A stretch of DNA of 64,000 bases. Source: Armillaria gallica. Its lineage: Eukaryota; Basidiomycota; Agaricomycetes; Agaricales; Physalacriaceae. The translations under genes and the position numbers were made by a program. Positions 34,510 through 46,109 of the stretch are shown here, one piece after another (position 1 is the first letter of the stretch; each line of letters begins with the position of its first letter). The stretch spans positions 248,001-312,000 of the forward strand of contig JBANDB010000015.1 of NCBI GenBank assembly GCA_037576215.1, read 5' to 3'. The notes beneath the pieces are model-generated. The model saw nothing but the letters and a program-made list of their open reading frames with translations. It searched no databases and was not told the DNA's origin.

Positions 34510-37160
34510 AAGGACGCTTTGAGTCACAACTAAAATAAACATTAAGTCCACAAAACAGTAGTTAGGACTTCGGATGAATATTTTGTAGCACAGATCTATG
34601 CATATCCCGGCACGAGTATTACTCAGAATCCGGATGTGAGGGCATCCATTACAGCCTGCAAGAGAAATTTCATTAACGACATCAAAGAGAGAAACCCATC
34701 TAACTGACCCAAACGTCATCATCCCAAGGCTTAACTCCTTGACACGCTAATTCCTCAGCCTGGCCCCTCAAAAAACCAAAATTCTCCACCCTCTCATCCT
34801 CACACTCGCTTTTACAGCGTCCATAATGCGAATACAAGCCTCTGTTTCTCGCCATCGCTTCCGCTTTTCTCCTCTTTCAACTCTGTTTTTTCCTCTTTAT
34901 ATCTAATTTCATGAGCGCCACTGACTTTGGCGGTTTGATAGACTCAACATGGATTAGTGCTGGAGGTAGATAAATCTGAACGGTGGGAGGTGGTGGGTGT
35001 GCAAGACAGTGGGATAGATTTGGAGGAAGAAATCAATGGTCATGAGAGTACGGACAAGGAAATTGGCTGAACATACAGTAGCCTTGTAGGTAATGAAGGC
35101 ATGCATTTATCCCTCTAGAAACAATGGTCAGACAATTACAATAAGCAAGCTCATTTGCTCACTGGCTATCTCATACACTCCTTATATCAGGTGCATGAGA
35201 ATATTCGCAATTTATGCTTTGCATACACATATCATGGTTGTAATACCAACAGGCAACCCCATTACTGATATGATAGTAGTCGATGTCATAGCTCATGGTG
35301 GGAAGGAAAAAGACGGATGTTTCAAAGTTTCAAAAAGGAGAACCTTAGTAATTAAGGTGAGTCAGTGGTACTGGCACGCAATTAAGAGTAGGAGCCTGGT
35401 AGCTTTGAGATGGCAGCTTGCATACTTGATCTCTCAATGAAAACCATACGGCCTCATTAGACTGGTTCTAGTGTAGCATGGCACTTGTTGCGGGTTGAAG
35501 CACCATAACAGTGTTGTACAGGATCTTCGGAGTTATGGACCGAAGCACCAGGTCCTTCATGGCTCTCCCTTTTACTCCCACTATTGAATCCTGCTGTTCA
35601 TTTACTCCTCCTTTGAATGATGTACCTGTAACAGAAAACTTTAGCTCAGTGTTCTGCAAGAAGACTCAATAGCAAGACCTCGTCTGCTGTTTGTTCGGAC
35701 TGAACTGCAATGCTACACGAAGCACAGTATTCACCGATACCTGGTGCCATTTCCAAGATGTGTACTAGATGTCGATGACATGACAGTGGATGTCAGGATA
35801 TAGAAGAAGTACTCTATCGCTGAAGTGAGTTTCCTACTAATTCAACTTTGCTGGCAGAGCTGATGTTCATCCCATCAACAACTCAATAAGGGAGATTTTG
35901 ATCCCAAATGCTCGCCATCTACAACAGCGATAGGGCTCGTATCTCTCAGATCTTGCAAACATACAGAACACTCTCCATTATGGATCCTGACAAGAACAGG
36001 ATTTTGTTGTACCATCCATGGTAGTGACTGACTTGAAAGCAATGGCAGGGAACTCCCCGTCGTCACTATTTGGTCAATCACCGTAACTGTATGTCTTATC
36101 TGCAATTTCTTTACATTCATCTAATAAGGCACATATAGCTAGATTGATGAACTGTGAAGTTTACAACAGCAATTCCACGAGTTATCTCAGCTGCCCTTGA
36201 TTTTACAGGCATGCAGATCCTGCTCCTTGACTTTGGCAATACCAGCTTGTGAGTAACTTTCAAATCCATCTGAGCAACATTTTGGATGGAGAGCCCTTCC
36301 TTCTAGTTCATTCAAGCTCAATAACCCAGTGGCTGACACCACCCTACTACTCATCTATTGCCTATGAGCAGGAGAGCTTCGATGCTCTGTTATCTCAACT
36401 GCCAAGAACTATTGATTCAAGGCAAGAAGCGCAACATTTATATACTTGAATTCATGGGTCAGTCCATGTCTCTATGTCTCTTGTAATTCATTCCATTGCT
36501 TATGGTAGCAAATCCAGCTAAGATCTGAAGGCACGCAAACTCAGGAACAACACGACTTTTTCTTTCTAGATTCACCCGACTATAGTGTGCATCTTTCTTT
36601 CCATATATACTTGTCACTTATCGAGATACAAATTGTGTTTCCCTGGGTTCTGAGGCAGTGATTACAGCCTTGTTAGTATGTATTCTTATCTTTTCTTAAT
36701 GTATGAGAGTCTCACTGATGCATTTTATTCAGTCCTCAGTGACTCAAACTTGGGCCTGGAATTCAGCATCAAGGGAGGTCCTAGCGACTGAGTATATATG
36801 CAAAGGACTTTTATTTTTCACATGACAAAATATAGCCTGATCAAAAAGGTACGACCATTTTCATGATCACTGTTCAAAATCCTGCAAAGTCACACTGTCA
36901 CTCCTTTCAAGCTGAGGCTTACCAGTTAATCACAGACTAACTTCGCAGTATCCAAACAGACAGGACAAATGATGACTTCATAATACTGGAGGAAGGAAAT
37001 TGTCTGAATACAGGATAATACAGTGGGTATGCTGCACTAATGAGTACAGAAATTGAACCAATACAGTCAATGACTGAATGTGTTAAAATACGAAATAAAT
37101 ATTGAGTGAAATACTTGCTTGTTAGTGATGGAAAGCTTCGAACATTTTGTCTGTAGAAAT
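34510..37160. other. Unassigned, AT-rich, CpG-poor sequence
   Basis: Short open frames only. A minus-strand fragment at 35875-36120 (NGECSVCLQDLRD) and splice-like signals near 36675-36735 suggest old gene remnants, but no domain can be named. Confidence 0.3.
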
Positions 37161-37163
37161 CAT

Positions 37164-38667
37164 TCAAACTTGATGATACCAAAGAAGTGAATCCTTCTTC
37201 CTTCCAGCGACAGCAGGTGTCTGGAACAGAGCCATAGAGACTTGGAGAGTGTTGCAAAAATCTATGTATGTTGACCTCTCACCTAACCCTGATCTCAGTG
37301 CTGTCACCAGAGCATTGGTGAAGATCCCGGTGATGTTTCCATCATCCCTCCGGACCTCCCTGGCAAACTCGAACTCCCTACATGCTGCGAGAACAACCTG
37401 GGATGTCATATCTGGAGACCAATTCTCTGCTAGAACTGACAGAGCTCCAGGCCAATACTTCTGCAAGCTCTCATCTGCAGATTGTAGCACACTCTCTCGT
37501 CTGTTGGAGACTGGTGGTAGATCCCATGGGTGACCTGGAGAAGCAAAAAGCGAAATATCATGGGTGGTGCTACCCGAATGACAGCAGTCGAGAATAAGGG
37601 TGATGTTGCCGCTCTTAGTATCTCAGATTAGGGAAAGTATTGTATTAAGCTCCCTATCGCTGATATCAGAAATCAGGTGACCATCCATATCAAGTTCATC
37701 GCAGTCTGCAGGACAAATAGCCTCAACAGATCCTAGGTGTGCCGATCCACTGACATTCTCATAGAAGTAATTTGAACAGAAGTAATGTGATCCATGTCTG
37801 GAGAAGTATATGATGATGGAGTCTCCTGTCTCGATGAGAGGATTACTATGAATATCATGAAGAGTTTTGATGATGTTTTCATGGGAGGGAAATAATGAAT
37901 CATGCATTGTTCCATCGAGATGACCCAAGAGCAACCGTGTGTGATGCTTAGGAACACCCAGATCATTAAAATATTTATGCATTGTTATCGCATCGAAGAT
38001 GCAGCCTTGTAACAGAAGCTGTCAGTACACATCAATTCCTATAATGACCACCCAAAAGCGAGATGTGTCTATCGTGCTTGGTAACTAAACAAAAGAACAA
38101 AAGATCAGAGAAAAGAATACTTTTAAAGGATGTGGACTATATAAGCATACCTGATTAATCACTGGTACTTGACGACCAGCAGGAAGATTCTGTATAACTG
38201 TGGCTCGATGGAGCTCTGACAGACTACACCAAAGTTTGTACAGGGAGTCAAAAACCACAGCTGTCTGAACCACTTTGTTTTTTATTTCTTGAGATGGTCT
38301 ATCCAAGCTCAATACCATATCCTTCACTTTCTGTAGGATATCAGGTGAATCAATCTCTTCGGATTGCATTCCATAATCCTGGGTGACATTCATTTCAAAT
38401 TCTTCGAGGGAGGCTATTCGCCTCTTAAGGGTCTGTATCTCATCCTTGATCAATAATGTTTGGTCCTGTTCAACAGTCATTCGTCATTTTTCCAGTCATG
38501 ATGCAAATGTGCGTCCTTACCATGTGGAAGGTGGATCCATGTGATGAAGAGTTGAGAAATGGATGAGAGTCTGGTAAAGATGTTGTGTAACTTTCGCTTG
38601 ACGGAGGTAAAGAAAATCCTCCAAGTCCTGGAGAGTGTCCTAGAACATTATCAGAAGAGCCAGGCAT
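37164..38667 (-). pseudogene. Caspase-domain (peptidase C14) pseudogene
   Basis: Keeps the three-exon plan of the gene at 55856-57398. Exon 1 38667-38521 ends at GTAAGG; exon 2 38465-38151 (LKRRIASLEEFEMN, likely coiled coil) ends at GTATGC; exon 3 begins at 38084. Exon 3 shows TSRFWVVIIGID, the His region as YFSRHGS (Gly of the usual SGHG is Arg) and the Cys motif ILDCCHSG, intact. Lesions: TGA at 38022-38024, TGA just before the Cys motif (near 37623-37625), and a frameshift near 37500 before the C-terminal part (37490-37164). Caspase-like proteases of this type are cytosolic and linked to fungal cell death. Confidence 0.85.
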
Positions 38668-39177
38668 TGTCAGTGGTGAGGGTAATATTTCACAGCCAAT
38701 AAATACATTCCCCGTGATTTAGTGCTGTTGTTCCAGCTGTTATACTGTTTCTATACAGAACATCCTATGTAAGAACAATTTATGGAAACCTGCAGAGTAA
38801 TGCGGTGACATATGAACGCCTAACCCTACATGGTAACATTCCATACATATAGCGGCACTACCACAAGCCAATATAGCAAATAGTATATGGTTCGGGGACC
38901 AGGATAGCCACCTGTAATGGTTGTATGTAAGATTCACAGCAATTGTACAGCACATTTTGATACAATTGCTGTTGCTTGGGTCTAGAGTAATGTATTCATC
39001 TATCATGTATTGAGGTGCTGTACTCGATTCAATCAAAGGCGCAGTTTCATGCGACAGTATTAAAATGTAAACAACGTCTATACAGCAAATCTGTCAGCAA
39101 TGAATAGAAAAGCTGTTGGAACGCTGTTGACTACCTGATGTTCACGAGGTAAGTGTGATCATAATTAGTTCCAGTCT
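38668..39177. other. Intergenic region between two divergent caspase loci
   Basis: About 510 bp separate the start of the minus-strand caspase pseudogene from the plus-strand one. No other gene is seen. Confidence 0.4.
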
Positions 39178-40410
39178 ATGAAGCTGTGGAGGGGGTCTGT
39201 CCATACTCAGACAAAGTTGAATTTCCCCAAGACGCCGAGTACTTGCACCCAAAATGATACTTCCATGGCTTGCCTTGTCTCCCATTCTCAATTTCTACTT
39301 TCCAAACCACCCCCTGTCCTATCTGTAAGTTCTGGCTTGCTCACTGTATCGCCTGGTGCTGAAGGCCTGCCACTGGTGTTCCCAGGACCACCAACTTGGA
39401 CAGAGGATATTATTCGATTGCCAATGCTGTCCATTAATTGCTTTTGTGCATCAGGGAACCTTCAGAACATGCTTATCTTCAATGGCTGTGGTGTCCCGCT
39501 TCACAATGGGAAGAACTACTTCAGTACCTCTTATTTCTTTGAGGCCTCCGAGACGACCAGCAATTCTTATACTCAATACCATCCCTCCTCCCCTAAGCGC
39601 CGCACGCTACTCATCAGAATACAGAACTATGATGAAAATCCACTTGATGGACCTCTGAATGATGTCCAGGGTCTACACGATGTCCTCACTTGGCAATATC
39701 ATTTTCATCCAAACAATATTATTTCAATAACAGACACCAGCAGCAGGCAACCAACTCGTGCCAACATCCTTAGTGCTATTCATAATTTGGCCTATAATGC
39801 CAAGGCAAACGATCACATTCTTATTTACTATGCTGGACACGGAACTTGATATTCAGGATCTATTTACTCCAGATCGCCTTCAATGCAGGAAGACGTTGTG
39901 GAGGCAATCTGCCCTATAGATCGGGGGAGCATTGTCAATGGAGAAATGGTATTTGATATCACCGACAGAGATATCAATGGTATCATTTCGGGGATATCCG
40001 CCGACATCACCTTTGTGCTTGACTGTTGTCATGGAGGCACGATGGTTGATATCCAGCATTGCAGGTCAGAGAAGGTTCGTTATGCAAATCCTCTTCCTGA
40101 TATGGGGAGGGCTTTGTACAAGAATTTGGGAGAGTGTATGTTTTGGAGCAGAGATTGCGAGTCGCATATTTTTCTTGTCGCATGCAATGGGTATCAGATT
40201 GCATTGGAAGGTTTTGTAGAAACAAGAGCTAAGATACATGGGGCCTTTACCCAGGCACTTCTCCACGCCTTGGAGTCAGACACTGAAAGAACCATGACTT
40301 ACCAGCAGCTCTTGGGTCAAATCGGAGCCCTTCCTTCGCAGACACCTGTTATTCATAGTGATGGATATATGCACTGTCTGTGGAGTGTCAGTGAGTTTCT
40401 TTCCCAATGA
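39178..40410 (+). pseudogene. Caspase-domain gene broken by a single TGA
   Basis: The first frame (39178-39849, 223 codons) has an unrecognised N-terminal region of about 140 residues, then the p20-like domain from PKRRTLLIRIQNYD to the His motif YYAGHG (His at about 221). A TGA at 39847-39849 follows. The same frame continues at once through EAICPIDRG, the Cys motif FVLDCCHGG (Cys at about 284 of the read-through) and a p10-like end to TGA at 40408-40410. No other lesion is evident, so the gene may be recently dead, or the stop may differ between strains. The N-terminal start is uncertain. Confidence 0.8.
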
Positions 40411-41135
40411 ATTGTTTACTGCTCGTTAACACATTGTTAGGTGATAACTACTAGCCTTATATTCAACGATGATAAGGCTTGCTATCAGATATTGCCATTC
40501 AAGCAAACGCACTAGCAAAGCTGGCATGAATTGCCAACCTGTGGCATGCTCTTTTTATACTCTGTACCTGTTTGACTGTTGACCCTTTGATCCCGGCTCC
40601 AGAATGTTTGATTAGTTACTATTGATTATGCTCCGTAAGTAATGAGAACCGGATTTTCAACATATTGGCAGTGTCTTTAACCCAGGTCTTGTTGAAGATA
40701 GCTCTGTATGTTGGCTAGAATAGGACATCCTCATATTATGAGGATGAATTTTGCCCATTCATACTGGAGAATGCATCCTTCAAATTCACAATTTAAACGT
40801 TGCAAGGCTAGTTTGATATTCAACATTCAACATAACGAGCAGGGATGCTGCTTTCAAAGGGACCTGACTAGGCCTTATCTCTGCCATATATGTGAAGTCA
40901 TTGTTTCTTTACTTGTGATAAGAATGGATAAGCTCTGTTATTCAAGTATCTGTTGAGTACTACTAGCAAGAGCTTGGTTCTTCATAAATATTAGTAAATA
41001 CAATGAAGCCTCATCATTTCATATGCAGCGTGATATCAATACCTAGCAGTGCATACCTATAGTTTTGTTGCATCAAAAAAAGATTAAAAGAAAACTTGAA
41101 TTCCCTAGCATGCATTGATTCATGATCAAAAACTG
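40411..41135. other. No recognisable gene
   Basis: Downstream of the caspase locus. Short open frames only. Confidence 0.35.
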
Positions 41136-41211
41136 TGACGGCCAGGATTCGAACTTCAGGGATCCGGATCCGAAATTCAGGGTCCAACAGGCTCTTCCTC
41201 TTACCACCATC
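41136..41211 (-). other. tRNA-like sequence, probably not a functional tRNA
   Basis: On the minus strand a 76-nt stretch has ends that pair over six of seven acceptor positions (GATGGTG with GGCCGTC), a GTTCGAATCC B box, a GAA triplet at the anticodon place, and TTTTT just after. The T-stem and the anticodon stem pair badly, so it is more likely a tRNA-derived fragment than a gene. Confidence 0.3.
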
Positions 41212-41556
41212 ATCGATCCTGCTGCTTAAATTTTTCCTCGCCTTTCTGGCATGGATGCCCAGCTTGACAGTGGGTGAAGGTGATGTTAATATAAAAACAT
41301 TGTACGTGGTTTCTTGGCCTTGTTTGAATACTAATAAAGTATATGCACGATATGTAGGACGATTTTTGTGGATACCTGTTAGCTTCAATGCATACAAGCA
41401 CTACAGGTGACATCAGAGCCTGAATACCCACCTGTATACACTAATGCTGAAGTAAGTGCTATGTACTTCCATCGTTTAGACAAGTCTAACTCAGATGTTG
41501 TTAGTATGGAGCACAATTCTAGGACAATGCCCAATGAAGTGAATAATTCTTACAGG

Positions 41557-42422
41557 TGATATGCCTGCCAGGCATACACCCTTTAAAAACACATGTAATT
41601 TAACATTTCCTGGAAATACAATGGTATTACATTGTACCAATCAGTAAGACACAGAAAGAAAGTAGCACATTGTAAAGAAAGATGTCCACCTGGCAACTTT
41701 GAAACGGGCTGATCCAATGCTTGAATAGAAGATTGGTATTCTACCTGGTAGACTGAGGTTCCAGGTTGTGACTCATATAAGTGTAATCACCCGGCATTCC
41801 GGCAGAAGTTATCCGATCACCTGGTGATGATCTAGTATGATCAATCGACCTGGTAGCCATGGATGAGATAATATCTGCCAGGTAGAGCGTTTATCCTCAC
41901 CAGGCTGGGTCAGCAAGTATATTAGTCAGTAGTAAAAAGGATTAGTAATAGTATACCAGTAGACTAGTATAAATACAGGTCATGTATCTAGTAGGGAATC
42001 TGGTTTCTGACCCCTGGAACGCTACCAGGTGAATAGTATGGGTTTAATTGGTCAAGAGCTTTGAGTTGTAGACTCACCTGGAATAGAAAGTTTGTGACCT
42101 GGTCACTCCATGTGTGCAAGAACCGATAAGCAAGCAAACAGTATTAAGCTAGAAACAGAAAGTCTGACCCGAGAAACAGTTCAGAACCAGTCAGTGTGTT
42201 TTGAGTCACAACGAGGCACAAAGTATCAGTATTGAAACTGCACCAGGCAGCCAGCACGAGTTCAGAACCTGCACCAGGCAGTTATTCTGTATCAGTTTAA
42301 GTTTGTGTTCAGTAACATGTCGAACTTAGAGTGGACATTGCAATATATTCTTTATACAAATCATATTCATTGCACCCAGAACTTGTTAACTATGGTACAA
42401 AGTGTTGTAACCTGGTATAACA
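41557..42422 (+). repeat. Possible LTR-like repeat dense in CCAGGT motifs
   Basis: Starts TGATATGCC and ends GGTATAACA, an imperfect TG...CA inverse pair, with a TATAAATA box near 41970. About fourteen copies of CACCTG/CCAGGT or close variants lie within and just before it. No target duplication was found and there is no second copy in the window, so the assignment is weak. Confidence 0.4.
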
Positions 42423-43489
42423 TACCTCCCTTCGAACTGCAATTACTGAGTGTTTGTGTGGTGTTTAGTGTGTAGCACTTTGCATTCATATAGGCACTCA
42501 GCACCTTTCACAGGACCTCGATGAAGACAAGAGTACTGGATCACTAGCACTCTACTGTGAGCGTTTTCAGCAAAAGATAGGAAAGCATGTGTATCACCCA
42601 TCTGCAATCTGTTTTGGCACACATAAATAAGCACATATAGTCAGGTTTTCTGAATGTATGGAGAACGTTCAAGGCATCGTGGGCTCCTCGTGAGCGAATA
42701 ATGAGAGTATCCATGATAGGGAGTGTAGAAAGTAATGATGGGAGGATATCTTCATTGTCAGGATTTGGTGAAGGAGTGCATCCACGACCTTTTTGGAATC
42801 ACCTGACGAGATTCATGTAGCCAGCCTTTTAAAGGTATAGCCCTTCATGGACAGAAGAATGGAGCCATACTGGCTGGGTATGACTAGGAAACAATGTTCA
42901 ATGGGTGCTTTCTGTATTGGTCCATCCTATTACTCTTCTCATTTGCACTTTGCTAATGATTTAATATATACTGATCAGCTTGAACGACCCATTGACTCAT
43001 CAATCGTAACAGACCTGTATTGCAACACATATTCCAAAAACTTGATGCCCACTGTGAAGGACATCACAGACACATGGTATTGCAAAGAAATTTGCCCGAT
43101 ACCCGTATAAGAATGGTGTACAAGATCTTTGATCGTTTTCCTCTTGAATCACATCTCACTGATGCTGTCGTTCATCGGTTTTTTTTTTCACATGGGCCAT
43201 ATTTTTATGATTTGAAAGACGTCTGTAGCTTCTTTCTTCCCATAACTGGTCTTTTGGCTTTGGGCAGATTGCCTTCAAGCTGTATATTTTACTTCAAGGG
43301 TACGTCATTGTTTTCTGCATTTTTCAAGCTCGTCTTTTCTCACATTTCGCTAGGCTGGCTATCTGCCTTCCAGCTCCTCAAAGTTGTCTTCAGTGGTGGG
43401 TTTACATTCATTGTTACCAATCCTCATACTGATCAGCAGTATTTTAGACTCTACACTGTGTCCACGGTTCTCGATTTTGGGCTGTTCTA
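42423..43489. other. Unassigned sequence
   Basis: Open frames such as 43020-43490 are hydrophobic but show no recognisable domain. Confidence 0.3.
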
Positions 43490-44060
43490 ATGGCACCAGC
43501 GTGTATTGTGCTCATCCTCTACGTACTTGTGTGTCCGGTACATTGGGCATACAGAAATATCTCGCTGAGAGCCTCACCGTGCCTGAGAAACGTATTCAGT
43601 TACTACTTTGGGATTCAGAAGAAAACATTTCCCATGATGACAATCCAAGTATGTTACAGCATCATGAAGATGCTCTGTAGTCTTGTCAGAGACCCCCGGA
43701 TCGTGTACGGTAATATCATCATTGTTTACTTTGCCTGATGCTGGATATTTACAGTCTGACGATGTACTTGAACGTATCAATGTTCTCTGCCTTCCACCAT
43801 GACACCGCTGGACTGGATAGAAGTCTAATCCCTGGTACGAACGAATGGGATTTCAAGGCCATCTTCACCCAAATCTCACGCACCAAAGGGCGCCGAATCA
43901 GCACGATCCTTCACAGTGCCTGCTGACTACTGTGGAGGGCACTCTTCAACACCTTCGACACGAGGCTGGCGTACTGTTCCCCCACTGATGTGCTTTGTTT
44001 GAAGACATGCTCTGCACTACAGCAGGATCTCCGATGCTACATCAGTAGTGGATTGGAATC
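43490..44060 (+). pseudogene. Caspase-domain relic
   Basis: Fragments in several frames follow the caspase paralogues: YLAESLTVPEKRIQLLL (near 43560), NIIIVYFA then a stop where the His motif should be (43712-43740), then IFTQISRTKGRRISTIL (near 43860) followed by HSACGG in place of the Cys motif. Both catalytic motifs are damaged and at least two frameshifts are present. It is the most decayed of the four caspase loci. Confidence 0.65.
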
Positions 44061-44191
44061 TGGTATGATTTCACACATAGTTTTGGCGATGTCACGAGTA
44101 TGAAATTGAGTGTGTGAGAGATGGATTGCTCACACTCGCACTTCCCCATACTTTTCAGTCTGGGAAGTTGACAGACGTCGATGTTCATACT

Positions 44192-44917
44192 AACCACAAA
44201 AACTGTAAAAAGATTGCTAGGATAAGTAATTCATCAGGGTATTTGCAGTGAGATGTTATAATCACCGTGCTTTGCGAAGTGTTTGTAAAGCAAGCTACAA
44301 TTAGGTTATCTTGTAATCCCTAATAAGTGGCACAAGGATTTACAATGAAAGCCAATCTTGGGACATGATAGGTGACATTTCTAAGGCAATCAAAATGCTA
44401 TTGCGAGGTGTTTGCAAGAATGAATAGCAAATAAATGCCAGCCTAGTTTGCTATAAATGTCGCACAAGAACTAAAGTAGCAAAGGCTTCTTGGTCTATTG
44501 GTTATATTGTGCGGCCGTTGGCTTGTTCCGGTGCAGTCAAGGGTTTGATTCCTGCTGTTGACATTTTATTCTAGTCCGGATCTAGCAAGAAATTCTGCCG
44601 CCTGGAAGGTCACCCCGGTGGTGCGTCATGCCCCGGGCATTCTCTATTATAGGGTAATTTTTTGGTAATACATTCCAATACAGCTAAGAACATGTAATGG
44701 CTATTATTTTTGGCTCCAATTGCAAGGGATTGTAGGGATCTTAACCCTCTTTCAAGGACATTGTTTTCCATAACAATGCAAAGGGACCTATATCGGATAG
44801 CCTAATAAGTAGCGCAATCAATTGAATGCATTGTGATGTATTGCTTCCAACATAAGGGTCTTCTATTTGTTTGGTATAGTTACTTAGCCTGATGATAGTA
44901 TGTCTTTTTTTGTGGTG
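44192..44917 (+). mobile_element. Element D2: CACTA-like MITE with a tRNA-like core
   Basis: 726 bp, about 90 percent or more similar to D1 by eye, with ends ACCACAAAAA and TTTTTTTGTGGTG. Flanks CT (44190-44191 and 44918-44919) fit a 2-bp target duplication, in line with the GC duplication of D1. It is non-coding and in the same orientation as D1. Confidence 0.75.
44484..44560 (+). promoter_or_regulatory. tRNA-like sequence in D2 (possible Pol III promoter)
   Basis: A-box-like TGGTCTATTGGTTA (about 44491) and B-box-like GGGTTTGATTCC (about 44541), with tRNA-like spacing and TTTT about 10 bp on. This is the better preserved of the two copies. Acceptor pairing is weak, so a tRNA-derived (SINE-like) origin is more likely than a tRNA gene. 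Confidence 0.55.
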
Positions 44918-44919
44918 CT

Positions 44920-45308
44920 ATCTAATCAAACACCTGTTGTCGTCGGGTAACACAGGGGGGGAGTGTCCGCATTGATAATGTGCTTTCAGCGCTGATACTA
45001 ATCAGTTTTTACTTGTGAACTCGTATATACATCGAAAGAATATGGTCCTCCATAGCCATTTAACCTCTATTTCCGCGCATAGCTTTTGCGAACTCTCGAT
45101 AATCGAGTGGTAGCGGACTCGTAAGGTCCTTCCGCAGTGACCAATGAACGAATAGGTAACACGGAGAGACCTACGCATCACCGTGTAACTTTTGAGGACA
45201 ATGCAAATAATGTGCAATAGAAGTCGTATGAATGTAAGTCGAATCAACCATGCAATAACGAAACAGAATTGCAGACAAGATCTCAGGGGAAAAGCGACTG
45301 CAAAAGGA
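44920..45308. other. Compartment boundary, no gene seen
   Basis: Between D2 and the DUF6699 gene. CpG becomes clearly more frequent from here to the end of the window. Confidence 0.35.
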
Positions 45309-46109
45309 CTACGACAGTGGCATCAAACAAATCTTCCAGACCCCCGGCTCATCCGTAAGCTCGATCCCAACAAACCTCGTATATCCTAGCAAAAAGTCAA
45401 CTCTCCTCACGCCTTTCCTTCTCTCCTCTTCCCCCATCCCTTGTACTCGTTTCGCAAAAGCCTTCATCACATCTCTACCTCCCACTGTCTTAAGCTCCTT
45501 ATCCGTGACCCTCGTGCGCGACGCCGTATACAGCCCAACGATCAAGTCTCTAACAGAATTTGGGGATATGTGAATTCGCCATGGAAGGTACTTGGATACG
45601 AGGATCATATTTGCGGGAGGGGAAGGTGATGTTGCGAGTTCGTCGGGGAGCGTCCAGATATATGGTGAGATGTCCTGAGACAAGTCGGTGTCGAGGTGTG
45701 GTGTGCGGAGGTATTCATAAAGTTCAAACGCGATCGATGCTTCTGGGGGATCTTCCGTGACTGGTGGGAGGGTGATTGGGTTCCGCAATCCGTCGGGTGT
45801 TGGAGGTGTTTGGATGGAAACCGGCCAACATGGTGGCAGAAAAGAAGGGCCGGATTGGGAGGTATGAGAGGTCGGAGAAGAAGATAAAGTTTGCCAGGAT
45901 GACAGTGGATAATGGTCGTAATCAGGAGAAGGGGTATCGTCCAGTGACCGAGAATGATAATACATATATGTCTGTTGCTGCTGGCTAATAGACGGCTGTT
46001 GAAATAGCCTCTGAGACGAATATGTCGCAGTTTGTGATGGTATATGGGCAGAATGATACATGTACGTGTCATTGGGCGAGTCAGAAAAGCGGACTGTTTT
46101 CGTGGTCAT
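45309..46109 (-). CDS. DUF6699 domain protein, intact
   Basis: A single-exon gene of 266 residues, ATG at 46109 and TAG at 45309-45311. Residues 1 to about 115 are Ser, Pro, Gln and Tyr rich and probably disordered. The C-terminal part (about 125-260) has the family features: MILVSKYLPWRIHIS, then DLIVGLYTASRTRVTDKEL, then EEERRKGVRRVDFLLGYTRF, and a final VWKICL. DUF6699 has no known biochemical role; it is common in Agaricomycetes, often in many copies. A pseudogene copy with the same flanks lies at 16522-17175. The start is the first ATG of the frame and leaves a family-typical N-terminus. Confidence 0.88.
   Translation of the reverse strand: MTTKTVRFSDSPNDTYMYHSAHIPSQTATYSSQRLFQQPSISQQQQTYMYYHSRSLDDTPSPDYDHYPLSSWQTLSSSPTSHTSQSGPSFLPPCWPVSIQTPPTPDGLRNPITLPPVTEDPPEASIAFELYEYLRTPHLDTDLSQDISPYIWTLPDELATSPSPPANMILVSKYLPWRIHISPNSVRDLIVGLYTASRTRVTDKELKTVGGRDVMKAFAKRVQGMGEEERRKGVRRVDFLLGYTRFVGIELTDEPGVWKICLMPLS

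Noticed and set aside
39847..39849. In-frame TGA as selenocysteine or a changed genetic code.
   Set aside because: TGA is used as a normal stop elsewhere (for example 40408-40410), fungi of this group lack the selenocysteine system as far as is known, and CGA-to-TGA decay explains the pattern.
41136..41211. A functional tRNA gene on the minus strand.
   Set aside because: The acceptor pairs and a B box are present, but the T-stem and anticodon stem are badly mismatched.
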